From: Alphaproteobacteria bacterium | Lineage (GTDB): Bacteria > Pseudomonadota > Alphaproteobacteria > Rs-D84 | Length of the DNA: 64,000 nt | Reading direction: 5' to 3' | Assembly: GCA_017630405.1 (NCBI GenBank) | Contig: JAGBVH010000009.1 | Location: 1 to 64,000 of the forward strand | Shown: positions 33,238 to 42,472 of the stretch, one piece after another | Layout of the letters: every line of letters begins with the position of its first letter | How positions within the stretch are numbered: the first letter of the stretch is position 1 | The notes under the pieces: model-generated | Database searches by the model: none | Told to the model about the DNA's origin: nothing | The model's input: the letters and a program-made list of their open reading frames with translations, nothing else | Translations under genes and position numbers: made by a program

Positions 33238-34338
33238 CTACGCAACTTTCTTAATATCAGATTTAATACTGCGCACATATTTACGCAATTCATCAATCGC
33301 AACCAATGAACCATCGCGTTTTTCAGCCGACCAATAGTCCCAGCCATTAAAACTGACACTGCGCTGCAGTTTTGCCGCCATAACATGAATAGAAGCCTTG
33401 CCATACAACGGATGCGTCAATTGACCATCACGCGTTATCATCACACGTTCGCCACGCGGACTGACCAATGTTTGACCAACATACAACAGGCCGCCATCAA
33501 TCAATTCTTTGAACGCAACACGAACTTCATCGCGCTTTGGCTTAGCAACTTCAATATCCGACAAATCAATTGATGTCACAGAATTTACACGCGCACGCGC
33601 CGCCAGCGCATAGGACTCTTCGCGTTCAATACCGATAAATTGACGGCCCAGTTCCTTGGCCACAGCCGCGGTTGTGCCACTGCCCACAAATGGGTCAAGA
33701 ATAATATCGCCAGCCTTGGTCGAAGATAAAATCACACGACGCAATAAATCCATTGGCTTTTGCGTATTATGTAAACTTTTGCCCGCCGCATCTTTGACAC
33801 GCTCTTCGCCCAGACAAATATTGATATCCCAGTCCGAGCGCATCTGTTTGCCGCCATTGAATTTCTTCATCGTTTCATAATTAAAAGTATATTTACCGGT
33901 CTTGGTCGGCGTGGCCCAGATTAATGTTTCATGCGCATTGGTAAAGCGCGTACCACGAAAATTCGGCATAGGATTTGTTTTTACCCAAACAATGTCATTT
34001 AAAATCCAAAAGCCCAAATCCTGTAATATTGCGCCAACGCGAAAGATATTGTGATAACTGCCGATTGTCCACATTGCGCCATTTGGTTTTAGAACGCGTT
34101 TACATTCTGCCAACCAAGCGCGCGTAAATTCATCATAGGCCGCAGATGATTCAAAGGAATCCCATTCGTCACGAACCGCGCGGGCCGCCGTTTGATCTTC
34201 GGGTCTATATAATGTTTTAGCACCCAATTGCAAATTGTATGGAGGATCTGCGAAGACAGCATCGACTGAGCCATCCGGAATACGGCGCATCATCTCGATA
34301 CAGTCACCTAATAAAATTTGATTTAAGAAGCGTTCCAT
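33238..34338 (-). CDS. ccrM: CcrM-type adenine-specific DNA methyltransferase (GANTC)
   Basis: It methylates adenine in GANTC. The beta-class order is visible: ILLGDCIEMMRRIPDGSVD, catalytic DPPYNLQLG, then the SAM motif FVGSGTTAAVAKELG near residue 225. QKPMDLLRRVI fits as well. The C-terminal domain of about 90 residues (ELIDGGLLYVGQTL to VSFNGWDYW) is the CcrM-specific extension with the Gly-Trp-x-Tyr-Trp end. In Caulobacter CcrM controls the cell cycle. The frame extends to 34365; the ATG at 34338 gives the usual N-terminus. nrdR is divergent; a GATTC site lies in the shared intergenic stretch. Confidence 0.92.
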   Translation of the reverse strand: MERFLNQILLGDCIEMMRRIPDGSVDAVFADPPYNLQLGAKTLYRPEDQTAARAVRDEWDSFESSAAYDEFTRAWLAECKRVLKPNGAMWTIGSYHNIFRVGAILQDLGFWILNDIVWVKTNPMPNFRGTRFTNAHETLIWATPTKTGKYTFNYETMKKFNGGKQMRSDWDINICLGEERVKDAAGKSLHNTQKPMDLLRRVILSSTKAGDIILDPFVGSGTTAAVAKELGRQFIGIEREESYALAARARVNSVTSIDLSDIEVAKPKRDEVRVAFKELIDGGLLYVGQTLVSPRGERVMITRDGQLTHPLYGKASIHVMAAKLQRSVSFNGWDYWSAEKRDGSLVAIDELRKYVRSIKSDIKKVA

Positions 34339-34391
34339 CTCTCTCGCACATCCCTGTAAAGACATTTTATCACATTTTGGTAATTATTTTT

Positions 34392-34418
34392 TTGCACCCG
34401 ATTCGTTTTTTTTAAATA
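34392..34418 (+). promoter_or_regulatory. Possible promoter with GANTC site between ccrM and nrdR
   Basis: TTGCAC at 34392-34397 and an A/T-rich -10 near 34413-34418 flank CCGATTCG with T run. GATTC is at 34400-34404. The stretch CCGATTCGTTTTT is identical to that in the promoter at 31604. Spacing is short (about 15), so promoter assignment is tentative. Confidence 0.4.
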
Positions 34419-34506
34419 AAAGGCTTGATTTTTATAAAAATGTCATTTTTTGTTGAAAATAAATTCTGCTTGCCAACAAGGGATTTGATTGCTACCGTAT
34501 ATAACT

Positions 34507-35007
34507 ATGAGATGCCCATACTGCAATTCTACAGAAAGTCGCGTGACGGATTCTCGTCCAGACACAGAAGACGCTATTATTCGCCGCCGCCGCGTGTGCG
34601 AACAGTGCGGCGCTAAATTCACAACGGTTGAACGCATACAAATGCGCGATTTGATGGTGCGCAAAAATAGCGGAAAGCTAGAGGCTTTTGACCGCGAAAA
34701 ATTGCGTCGTAGCATCAAATTGGCGTGCCGAAATCGCGATGTAGGTGACGAACAAATTGAAAAGTTGGTCACTTCAATTCATCGCCGTCTAGAAACAGAA
34801 ACCACAGATGATGCAGTCACCAGTGTTATGGTTGGGCAAATGGTGTCGGATTCTTTGTTAAATCTTGACCCTATCGCATTCGTTCGCTTTGCATCTGTTT
34901 ATCGCAAATTTTCGCGCATTGCGGACTTTAAAAAAATCATTGATCAAATCCCAGAAGATGACGAAGGGGCGGTGGTTTGCAAACTGCCGAAAACATCGCT
35001 GTTCTAG
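34507..35007 (+). CDS. nrdR: NrdR, regulator of ribonucleotide reductase genes
   Basis: The 166-residue repressor senses ATP/dATP and binds NrdR boxes before nrd genes. The zinc ribbon is complete: MRCPYCNSTESRV, then CEQCGAKFTT. RRRRVCEQCG fits the DNA-binding element. The ATP-cone follows with MVRKNSGKLEAFDREKL and ends at LNLDPIAFVRFASVYRKF. The start at 34507 is set by homology of MRCPYC; no Shine-Dalgarno is visible before it. slt starts 4 bases after its TAG, so they are co-transcribed. No nrd genes are in the window. Confidence 0.94.
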   Translation: MRCPYCNSTESRVTDSRPDTEDAIIRRRRVCEQCGAKFTTVERIQMRDLMVRKNSGKLEAFDREKLRRSIKLACRNRDVGDEQIEKLVTSIHRRLETETTDDAVTSVMVGQMVSDSLLNLDPIAFVRFASVYRKFSRIADFKKIIDQIPEDDEGAVVCKLPKTSLF

Positions 35008-35011
35008 AAAC

Positions 35012-36736
35012 ATGAAAAAAATTCATACATTTTTTACGACAATGTTTCTGTCGCTGCCGGTGTGGGCGGCTGATTTGCCTATGGTTCTGACGGATTTTGA
35101 TGCCAGCCTGTACGAACAAATTTTTATATTGCAGGACAAAGAAAAAATTAACACCGCAATCAAGGTTCAACAACAGATTGCAGACCCATTGTTGATGAAC
35201 GAGGTTTTATACCAACGATATATTTCAAAAACATATCACACACGTGGCAAGGAAATCGCAGACTGGCAAAGTAAATACTATAATATGCCAGGTGCACAGC
35301 GTATGGAAAAACTGGCCAAGATAAAACAGGCAACTGTGCGCAAGGCGGCGGTTCCAAATATTATTACAGGCCGTGAATCAATCGAAACAGCGCAGTCTGA
35401 AACATGGACCGCAAAAAAATACACAGGCAGTACAGACAAGAAAATATCCGAATTCAAACGCGCAATCCGCAGTGGCAGCACCAAGACCGCACGCAATATT
35501 CTTGAAGACAGAGCATTTAAGAAAAAATTAACAGAATCCGACTATGGTCGTTTGGCGGGCCGCCTGTCATATATATACTATACGAACGGCGAATTCGAAT
35601 TATCAAAAAAATGGGGTTTTGTTGCTTCGGACGCAAATTCTGAATACGGATTGTGGTCAATGGGCTTATTGTACTTCAAGGAAGAAAATTATGCCGAATC
35701 CCAGAAATATTTCAGCCGCATCTTGGAACTTGAACAAATAAATAACGCCAGAAAGACCGAGGCCGCATTCTGGGCCGGTCGCGCCGCTGATTTCAAGGGC
35801 GACCGCACAACCGCGCAGAAATACTGGACGGTTGCCGCGACACATCCTATGTCGTTCTATGGCGCATTGTCGGCAACCATGCTGGGGCGCACACCAGAAT
35901 ACGAATTCTTTGAACAAGATGCAACCGACGAAGATATGCAAGAACTGTTGCAAACAAAATACGGCAAAATGGCATTGGCGTTGATGCAGGTTGGCCGCAA
36001 AGACAGGGCCGAAGAATACCTTAAATACCTGATAACGCCCAAGGCGTCGGACCGTTTGTTGCATGCTATCAATTCTGTGGCCACAGAGTACAGCATGCCA
36101 CGCTTGTCCATACAATCCGCCAGCGTAATCAAGGACCGCGGTATTTTGGAAATCGATGACGATATTATTTATTCCGCACAATATCCGTTGCCGGACTGGG
36201 AACCAATGGGTGGCTGGTCAATTGACCGCGCATTGTTGCTGGCCATTACAAAACAGGAAAGCAATTTCCGTGTGGGTGCAAAATCCGGCGTGGGTGCCAA
36301 TGGCCTTATGCAGATTATGCCAAGCACCGCCAAACGCGTTGCGCGCGCAAATAAACTGGATATTTCACAAATGGATATGAGCAACCCGGAACACAATATG
36401 TTCCTTGGACAGCAGTATATCGTTGACCTGTTGGGACATCAGAATATCGAAAACAATATTATCAAGATGCTGGCGGCATATAACGCAGGTATGGGAACGT
36501 TGGTTAAATTTGAAAAATCATTCTACACATACGATCCATTGTTATATATCGAAAGTTTCCCAGCATATGAAACACGCAGTTATATTAAACGCGTAATGTC
36601 CAACCTGTGGTTGTATCGTGCACGTCTTGACCAGCCACTGACCGCACTGGAAGAACTGGCAAACGGCAACTGGCCATTGTACAACAGTCAAGACGAATAT
36701 GTTCAGCAACAAATCGCAGAACGTATGACGATTTAA
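35012..36736 (+). CDS. slt: Soluble lytic murein transglycosylase (Slt70 type)
   Basis: The 574-residue protein has a signal peptide (FFTTMFLSLPVWAAD), a long helical superhelix (residues about 30-400) with repeats such as FWAGRAADFKGD, and a C-terminal SLT domain. There the catalytic Glu is in LLAITKQESNFRVGAKS, followed by GANGLMQIMPSTAKRVA and MLAAYNAGMGTL. It cleaves murein to anhydro-muropeptides in the periplasm. It follows nrdR by 4 bases; a frame that opens inside nrdR is discarded because the ATG at 35012 gives the signal peptide. The terminator at 36741 closes the unit. Confidence 0.93.
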   Translation: MKKIHTFFTTMFLSLPVWAADLPMVLTDFDASLYEQIFILQDKEKINTAIKVQQQIADPLLMNEVLYQRYISKTYHTRGKEIADWQSKYYNMPGAQRMEKLAKIKQATVRKAAVPNIITGRESIETAQSETWTAKKYTGSTDKKISEFKRAIRSGSTKTARNILEDRAFKKKLTESDYGRLAGRLSYIYYTNGEFELSKKWGFVASDANSEYGLWSMGLLYFKEENYAESQKYFSRILELEQINNARKTEAAFWAGRAADFKGDRTTAQKYWTVAATHPMSFYGALSATMLGRTPEYEFFEQDATDEDMQELLQTKYGKMALALMQVGRKDRAEEYLKYLITPKASDRLLHAINSVATEYSMPRLSIQSASVIKDRGILEIDDDIIYSAQYPLPDWEPMGGWSIDRALLLAITKQESNFRVGAKSGVGANGLMQIMPSTAKRVARANKLDISQMDMSNPEHNMFLGQQYIVDLLGHQNIENNIIKMLAAYNAGMGTLVKFEKSFYTYDPLLYIESFPAYETRSYIKRVMSNLWLYRARLDQPLTALEELANGNWPLYNSQDEYVQQQIAERMTI

Positions 36737-36740
36737 AAAG

Positions 36741-36763
36741 CCCCGCGTATGCGGGATTTTTTT
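36741..36763 (+). terminator. Terminator after slt
   Basis: Stem CCCGC/GCGGG with loop GTAT, then seven T. Confidence 0.8.
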
Positions 36764-36799
36764 GTGGGACACAAGATAAGAGTTACAAAAGAAATAATG

Positions 36800-36932
36800 A
36801 CCTTGGGTCCAAGGTTATAAAATCCCTAATCTGTGCGTGTATGCGCAAAACCTAGGTTCTGGGCTCAAGGTTATCGTTCCGCTATACTAAACAAACTCTC
36901 TGACCAGCCCGCCCGTTGGGCACACCCAACGG
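36800..36932. repeat. Two palindromes in a gene-free stretch
   Basis: ACCTTGG-GT-CCAAGGT (36800-36815) and CCGTTGGG-CACA-CCCAACGG (36913-36932) lie between the slt terminator and the next terminator. No ORF of useful length and no known RNA is seen in 36765-36980. Confidence 0.6.
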
Positions 36933-36981
36933 AGAGGAACTCTACTTTGTCACTCTTGCGTAGGAAAGGCAATTTTTACAT

Positions 36982-37010
36982 AAAAAATCCCCCAGATGGG
37001 GGATTTTTTA
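36982..37010. terminator. Terminator of the 37008 gene
   Basis: Stem AAATCCCCC/GGGGGATTT with AGAT loop and T runs on both sides. Confidence 0.85.
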
Positions 37011-39236
37011 TTCTGTTGTTGCATCTTCGCACTGAAGTATTATTTCCAAAGTATCATACAGACTCGAGATAGAGGAAGCGCTTGTTACTTCATCACCATT
37101 TTTGTCCAGATACTTCCAACCACTGAATGTTTTGCCTTCTGCCATTTTCAGATCAGATTCTGCTGGGAATGTTAATGTTACATTCAGTTCAGCATATGGA
37201 TTTGGTTCATTTTCCCAACCTGTCGCACAACCGTTAAAGTCGTATGTAACAGCCACCCATTTACTGCCGGACGCTTCCTTCATCGCAGCGTCTATAACTT
37301 CCTGCTTGGCTGCACCAGATACACTTGCGCAGGTATCGATATATGATCTACATGCCTTTTGTGCAGCGGTCTGATTTACCGAAACACCATTAGCAGACAA
37401 GCATGTTGAAACATTTTCGATACAGTCTTCTGCGTAATCCGCCAGAACTTCGTCCTGTGCGACTTTTATCTTTATCATTGTACGCTTCAGATATTCTTCT
37501 ACAACCTTGTTAGATTTGTTGTATGCGCTTTTCTTGTTCTTGGTTGTGTATGTATATTGCTGACACTGATTCAGAACACCCGAGCACATACCATACGCTT
37601 TACCCTCTTCGATATAGCCAATCTTTTCCTGAAGGAATGCAGCCATTACACCCCTGTTACTGGAGTTGTAGTCTTTGCCCAGATATGTCGCCACATATTC
37701 ATCAACATTACCGTCCTTGGACCATGGACTTATAGAATTATATTTCCATGTTTCATAAATGCCTGTTGTACCAACGCTGCCGCTTGTGCCCGGCGTCGAG
37801 CCCGCAACAACATTACCACTGGCGATATATTTACCCGTTGGATCCAAACATTCTTCATAGTCAGAACCGCAAACAAATTCATCCTGCATACATTTATCCA
37901 ATTCCTGGATACATTCCAACAGATTGAACTGATTCTTTTGCTGGTCAACCAACAAACGAGCACGTTGCAGAACACTGCGCGCATTACGTACGGTGTTGGT
38001 CATATTGTCATTTGCTTCTTCCAGAGAGCGTTCATAGATTAAGCACTGTTTATCAATTTCCAAATCGTATGAATTTGTAATAACCGACACATCCACGCCC
38101 TGGGCAGAACATGTGTCCAGAACAGATGCTTTGCAACGCGCACTTGCAGTCTTATAAAGCGTTTCGCCGCGTTGATTATTGATACTGGATGTATTAGTAC
38201 CACCCCCCAACAAAACCGAGAAGTCAACAATTCCACCACTAAAATTCACACCGTCCAACAGACCCGCAAAGTCCATTGTCAAACCATTTGTGCCAACATT
38301 TGCGGTACCAGATTTAACCTCTACCAATCCGTCACCGATTTTCATAATCATATTCTTTAATTGGGTATTGTCGGTGTTGGACTGCATTGCGGATTCAGCC
38401 TCGGTCTGAGAGAACAATGTTTCAATTTGATCGCCCGTCAAACCAATATATTGAATCTGTTGCGCAACTTCCTGTAAAGCCTGAGTCGCGGACTTCAATG
38501 CCTCTTCTGTTTTTTCATAGTTCTTTAAATTCTTGGAGCAACTACAACGGCCCTGATTTTCATCCAGAACATCACAATAGTTATCCATACACTGGGTGTA
38601 TTGAGCCTTGCAATAATCAGTCAGCTGTGCCATTTCGTCAGCATTCGAAACCATAGTTGCCGCGTCCGTTGCCGCGATTGTTGCATTGGATATAGTTGCA
38701 ACCGGCATACGGGCACGCAAAGTCGAGGAACGGGTCGAAGCACCAACACGACCTGAATACAAAGACTGGTTCACAGTATCTGTTTGAACGATTGACGCAC
38801 GCGCAGCAACCGCAGGTTTAGCAGTTGTAGTTGCGGCACTGCGTGCAGTAACAGTTTTTCCTGCGATAGCGGATTTTATCTTGCGTGTTGCGCGGGATTT
38901 AGCAGCACGAGCAACCGTAGCAGGATCCCTTGCTGGGCGCGCAGTCGTTGTACGCGAAGCAACACCACGTCCAGACGCACTGCGAGTTGTAACGTTAGAC
39001 TGACCAGTTGGTACCGCACGCGAAGCAATACGTCCAGACGCACGCGCAGATGGAGCAGAAGCAACAACAGGCTTTTCAACAACCTTTGTTTCGGCAACTT
39101 CGTCCACAACAGCGTCATCAGACGGCATTATTTCCGCATCTGAATATTCCATTATTTCATCGTAGTATACGGGCGCAACCTCAGCAAATGCGGGCAACAC
39201 CAGCAATCCACTTAATACGACAACCAGTCTTTTCAT
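37008..39236 (-). CDS. Large secreted Cys-rich protein with basic low-complexity region, 742 aa
   Basis: A signal peptide (VVVLSGLLVLPAFAEV) is followed by an acidic segment, then residues about 60-190 rich in Arg, Ala, Ser and Thr with many RxxxR spacings. The next 450 residues carry about 20 Cys, often in CxxxC form (YCKAQYTQCMDNYCD, CSCSKN, LDKCMQDEFVCGSDYEEC), so many disulfides are likely. The last 70 residues (VTLTFPAESDLKMAEGKTF, then SGWKYLDKNG) resemble an internalin-B-type repeat. I do not know the family. It may be a surface or periplasmic scaffold. Transcription ends at the terminator overlapping its stop. Confidence 0.75.
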   Translation of the reverse strand: MKRLVVVLSGLLVLPAFAEVAPVYYDEIMEYSDAEIMPSDDAVVDEVAETKVVEKPVVASAPSARASGRIASRAVPTGQSNVTTRSASGRGVASRTTTARPARDPATVARAAKSRATRKIKSAIAGKTVTARSAATTTAKPAVAARASIVQTDTVNQSLYSGRVGASTRSSTLRARMPVATISNATIAATDAATMVSNADEMAQLTDYCKAQYTQCMDNYCDVLDENQGRCSCSKNLKNYEKTEEALKSATQALQEVAQQIQYIGLTGDQIETLFSQTEAESAMQSNTDNTQLKNMIMKIGDGLVEVKSGTANVGTNGLTMDFAGLLDGVNFSGGIVDFSVLLGGGTNTSSINNQRGETLYKTASARCKASVLDTCSAQGVDVSVITNSYDLEIDKQCLIYERSLEEANDNMTNTVRNARSVLQRARLLVDQQKNQFNLLECIQELDKCMQDEFVCGSDYEECLDPTGKYIASGNVVAGSTPGTSGSVGTTGIYETWKYNSISPWSKDGNVDEYVATYLGKDYNSSNRGVMAAFLQEKIGYIEEGKAYGMCSGVLNQCQQYTYTTKNKKSAYNKSNKVVEEYLKRTMIKIKVAQDEVLADYAEDCIENVSTCLSANGVSVNQTAAQKACRSYIDTCASVSGAAKQEVIDAAMKEASGSKWVAVTYDFNGCATGWENEPNPYAELNVTLTFPAESDLKMAEGKTFSGWKYLDKNGDEVTSASSISSLYDTLEIILQCEDATTE

Positions 39237-39366
39237 AGCTAAACCTTTCCCTCTTTTATAATAATTTTAACATAACGGTAAATTTATAGCAAACAAAAAA
39301 ACACATAAAATCTTTTGTTTTTTCCGAAAAGATTCCTAATTCATTAAAAAATATAATGAATTTTGC

Positions 39367-39395
39367 TTGCCAGTATGATATCCTTCTACTATAAT
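39367..39395 (+). promoter_or_regulatory. Promoter for the phospholipase-D-type gene
   Basis: TTGCCA at 39367-39372, 17-base spacer, TATAAT at 39390-39395. Confidence 0.85.
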
Positions 39396-39412
39396 TGCTT
39401 TTAACACAAAGG

Positions 39413-41011
39413 ATGATTAAATTGTCACTGGTAAAAAAAGTTTCTGCATGCGTTTTAGCACTACCATTGATTGGATGCACAACGGTCCCAACCAGCACTT
39501 TTGATGCGCGATTGAACGGATATCAGCCCAAGGTAACATCGGCAGATTTTGACTATGACCCATACGAAACACCAATCGCACAATGCTATGCATCGGAACT
39601 GGCCGCAAACAGTGACATATCCGGCGCAACACTAATCGAGGATGGATTGTCCGCATTTGTTGTGCGCGCCGCTTTCGCACGCATGGCAACAAAAACAATC
39701 GACCTGCAGACATATATTTACAGTAACGACTTTTCGTCCAAGGTACTGATTGGCGAATTAAAAAAAGCCGCGGACCGCGGGGTCAAGGTACGCATTTTAT
39801 TGGACGACTATGGCACCAAATCCGACATCGTTGATGTTATGCTGTTGAACCAACATCCTAATATCGAGGTCAAGGTTTTCAACACCGTACGCAACCGTTC
39901 CAAGATTTTATATTACCCACAGTTTTTGACGGACTTTAACCGCCTTAATTCGCGTATGCACAACAAACTGTTTATCGTGGACAATGTCGCATACATTACC
40001 GGTGGCCGAAATGTGGGCAGCAATTATTTCTATCCCGAAACAGCATCAAACTTTTCTGACACCGATGTTTTGTTTATCGGCGATATGACCAGATACGCAA
40101 CACAAAGTTTTAACGAATACTGGCAGCATCACTTGTCGATTCCTGCGGATGTTTTTCCAAAAGCAAAATCAAAATCTGCTTTGCGGAAACTGGAACGCGA
40201 CTTCCAAGAAATCCAACGCGAAAGCGCCGATGGAATCAAACAATACAACAATATCATTATGTTGGCACAGGACGAATATAAACACAAAAAATTCGACTTT
40301 AGTTGGGGACGCGGCAAATTCTTGGCCGATCCACCAGAAAAGGTGGAAATGTCCATGGATGAAAAAGAACAATATCGCGGCGATATAATCAAGGCACTGC
40401 AACACCTGTGGAATAAAACCACAGATTCTGTGTATATGTCTGCGGCATACTTTGTACCAGGCCAAGGTGGGTTGGAGCATATTCTGCGCGAAGAAGATTC
40501 CGGCGTACATATGACAATCGTGACAAATTCATTGGCATCAACCAATGCACCAACTGTATATGCCAAGTGGGAAAAATATCGCGAGCAGTTAATTAAATCA
40601 GGCGCGGATGTCTATGAATTTATGGTGTCGGCGGAAAATCTGCGTGGCAAAGTACATGACCGCGAAAGAAAACAATCAAGTTTTTCTGTACTGCACAGCA
40701 AAACCATGGTGTTTGATGACGATATTTCTTGGATTGGCAGTTTTAACCTGGATCCACGCAGCGCATATTACAACACCGAAAATGTTGCAATATTCGAAAG
40801 TCGTGACTTTGCAAAAAAACTGCGCGATATGATTATCAGCGACACAAAAACCTCTTGGCGCGTGACGCTTGATAAAAACAACAATCCAGTCTGGACCGGC
40901 ATGCGCCCCGGGGACACCAAACCACGCACACACAAATGTGCGCCAGATACCAGCCTGATGCGCAGATTGTGGAAATCGATATGTAATCTGGTCCCAGAAA
41001 AGTTTGTGTAA
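39413..41011 (+). CDS. Phospholipase D family lipoprotein (ClsC/YmdC-like)
   Basis: Two HKD motifs define the family: HNKLFIVDNVAYITGGRNVG near residue 190 and HSKTMVFDDDISWIGSFN near 430. The arrangement and size (about 530 residues) match ClsC-type cardiolipin synthases and related phosphatidyltransferases. The N-terminus is a lipoprotein signal: ACVLALPLIGCTT, with Cys as lipid site, so it is processed by the LspA encoded at 63012. ATG at 39413 is only 1 base after AAAGG, whereas a TTG at 39422 is well spaced; either start keeps the lipobox. Exact substrate is inference. Confidence 0.85.
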   Translation: MIKLSLVKKVSACVLALPLIGCTTVPTSTFDARLNGYQPKVTSADFDYDPYETPIAQCYASELAANSDISGATLIEDGLSAFVVRAAFARMATKTIDLQTYIYSNDFSSKVLIGELKKAADRGVKVRILLDDYGTKSDIVDVMLLNQHPNIEVKVFNTVRNRSKILYYPQFLTDFNRLNSRMHNKLFIVDNVAYITGGRNVGSNYFYPETASNFSDTDVLFIGDMTRYATQSFNEYWQHHLSIPADVFPKAKSKSALRKLERDFQEIQRESADGIKQYNNIIMLAQDEYKHKKFDFSWGRGKFLADPPEKVEMSMDEKEQYRGDIIKALQHLWNKTTDSVYMSAAYFVPGQGGLEHILREEDSGVHMTIVTNSLASTNAPTVYAKWEKYREQLIKSGADVYEFMVSAENLRGKVHDRERKQSSFSVLHSKTMVFDDDISWIGSFNLDPRSAYYNTENVAIFESRDFAKKLRDMIISDTKTSWRVTLDKNNNPVWTGMRPGDTKPRTHKCAPDTSLMRRLWKSICNLVPEKFV

Positions 41012-41033
41012 CACAAAGACTCTATGCCCTGGG

Positions 41034-41062
41034 TCCTGGGGTGGGGCCCCAGGATGACAAAA
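41034..41062. repeat. Dispersed palindrome, copy 1
   Basis: TCCTGGGG-TGGGG-CCCCAGGA followed by TGACAAAAA. The ending CAGGATGACAAAAA and the start TCCTGGGG recur at 42360-42420. Confidence 0.6.
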
Positions 41063-41107
41063 AATTTTCAATTTTTGTTAAAACGGTTTTGGTTTAATAA
41101 ACATATA

Positions 41108-41133
41108 AAAACCCCGCTGACGCGGGGATTTTT
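41108..41133. terminator. Terminator between the PLD gene and the 41143 gene
   Basis: Stem CCCCGC/GCGGGG with loop TGAC and A/T runs on both sides. Confidence 0.85.
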
Positions 41134-41142
41134 AAGAAACGA

Positions 41143-42219
41143 TTATGATATTGGGGTAACAACTCCTCCAATCTCTGTATCCCCCGGGTTAACAACAATC
41201 CCAGAATCATCATCTTCATAATAACAATCCTCGACAAAACCTTTGTTACCTGTTTCATCACCAACCGTAAATGTACCAGCCGGCACAAAACAGCTTCCTA
41301 TGCCAGCTGCCGGCGCAACCGATGTTGCATACTCGTTACCGGTTTTTTCGGCACAGGATAGACAAGATGTAGCACCAGACGCAGCGTTCGTATAACTGCC
41401 ATCCGGACACGCGGTACATGACATTGCACTCGCTTCTGACGAATAATAGCCAGCCGAACATTTGGTACAATTAAGTTGGACTTCTAATCCTACCTTACTA
41501 AGGGTACCATAATATCCAGCCACACATCTATATTCTGTGTTCGTTGTACAACTCCCACTGGAGCACTTAGGCACCGTTCTGGACTGCTTACCCATTAAAG
41601 CAAGCCCCCAAGCTGACGCTGTACCACAGTCAGCGTCAGAACTACAAACGATGGTATCATCTAACTCGCCAGAAAAACTTTTGCAACCTTGATATGTCAT
41701 CGTGCAACCACTTGGTGCGGTTACTGTTACGGACCCAACAGTAGGTGTAGTACCATCCAAATTCGTAAGACAGGTACCACAATCGGCCACACAGTACTTA
41801 GGGGTACCGGATGTACATCTATACGAGGTGTCCGCACGCATACAACTTGAGTCCGCATCGGAAGCAACTAAATGCTGCGCATCGCTAGGAAGCTGTATGT
41901 AAGTCGTGGTGTAACATTCTTGACCTCCAGTTGACGCATCAAGAAGACAAGAATAATAGCTAATTGTACAGCCAGATGAATCAGTATAAACTTGTTGTGT
42001 GCGGGTATATCCAGATGAGCAAGCACTACAATTCTTAATACAGTTACCATTATAATATATATCGGTATAAGATGTACACCCTAGAGTCCCCCCCACAGGA
42101 CTAGTATCCACCGAGCAAGCGAGATTAGAGTTATAAGCACACGTTGCGGCGGATGCGCTTGATGTAAATGTTGCGATTGTTAAAACAGCCAATAAAGACA
42201 GAAAAAACTTGGATTTCAT
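41143..42219 (-). CDS. Secreted Cys-rich protein with GCC2/GCC3-like repeats, 358 aa
   Basis: Signal peptide FLSLLAVLTIATFTSSASA. The mature protein has about 35 Cys. Near residues 255-300 the units CTKCSAGYYSSEASAMSC and CTACPDGSYTNAASGATSC match the GCC2/GCC3 (ephrin-receptor or TNFR-like) pattern known mainly from eukaryotic surface proteins. Upstream segments (CSACSSGYTRT, CVADCGTC) repeat the theme. It ends without membrane anchor. Base composition is close to its neighbours. It probably sits outside or in the periplasm, held by disulfides that the CPHC protein at 12217 might form. Its function is unknown. Confidence 0.78.
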   Translation of the reverse strand: MKSKFFLSLLAVLTIATFTSSASAATCAYNSNLACSVDTSPVGGTLGCTSYTDIYYNGNCIKNCSACSSGYTRTQQVYTDSSGCTISYYSCLLDASTGGQECYTTTYIQLPSDAQHLVASDADSSCMRADTSYRCTSGTPKYCVADCGTCLTNLDGTTPTVGSVTVTAPSGCTMTYQGCKSFSGELDDTIVCSSDADCGTASAWGLALMGKQSRTVPKCSSGSCTTNTEYRCVAGYYGTLSKVGLEVQLNCTKCSAGYYSSEASAMSCTACPDGSYTNAASGATSCLSCAEKTGNEYATSVAPAAGIGSCFVPAGTFTVGDETGNKGFVEDCYYEDDDSGIVVNPGDTEIGGVVTPIS

Positions 42220-42359
42220 ATTATCCCACCCTTCCCTTTTTTATTATTACAAAGTGATTCTAGCACAGTGAAAAAATTATGACAATCGAAAAATTTATAT
42301 TTTTGTTTATATTAAAACAATTTAATATTTTGTTTTTGTGTGCGGATTGATAACCTGAA

Positions 42360-42420
42360 TCCTGGGGTTCTTACTTCGCCAAGGCTTCGTATGACAGGCT
42401 GGCCACAGGATGACAAAAAC
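42360..42420. repeat. Dispersed palindrome, copy 2, with trailing hairpin
   Basis: TCCTGGGG at 42360-42367 and CCACAGGA at 42403-42410 form an imperfect inverted repeat, followed by TGACAAAAA as in the copy at 41034. TGACA-AAAAC-TGTCA (42411-42425) with five T after it may also terminate transcription. The rest of 42220-42472 holds nothing that I recognise. Confidence 0.55.
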
Positions 42421-42452
42421 TGTCATTTTTGTTTTAGGAAAATCAAAATAAA

Positions 42453-42471
42453 AATCCCCCAAGGGGGGATT
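42453..42471 (-). terminator. Terminator after plsX
   Basis: AATCCCCC/GGGGGATT-type stem with a T-rich tail on the minus strand. Confidence 0.8.
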
Positions 42472-42472
42472 G

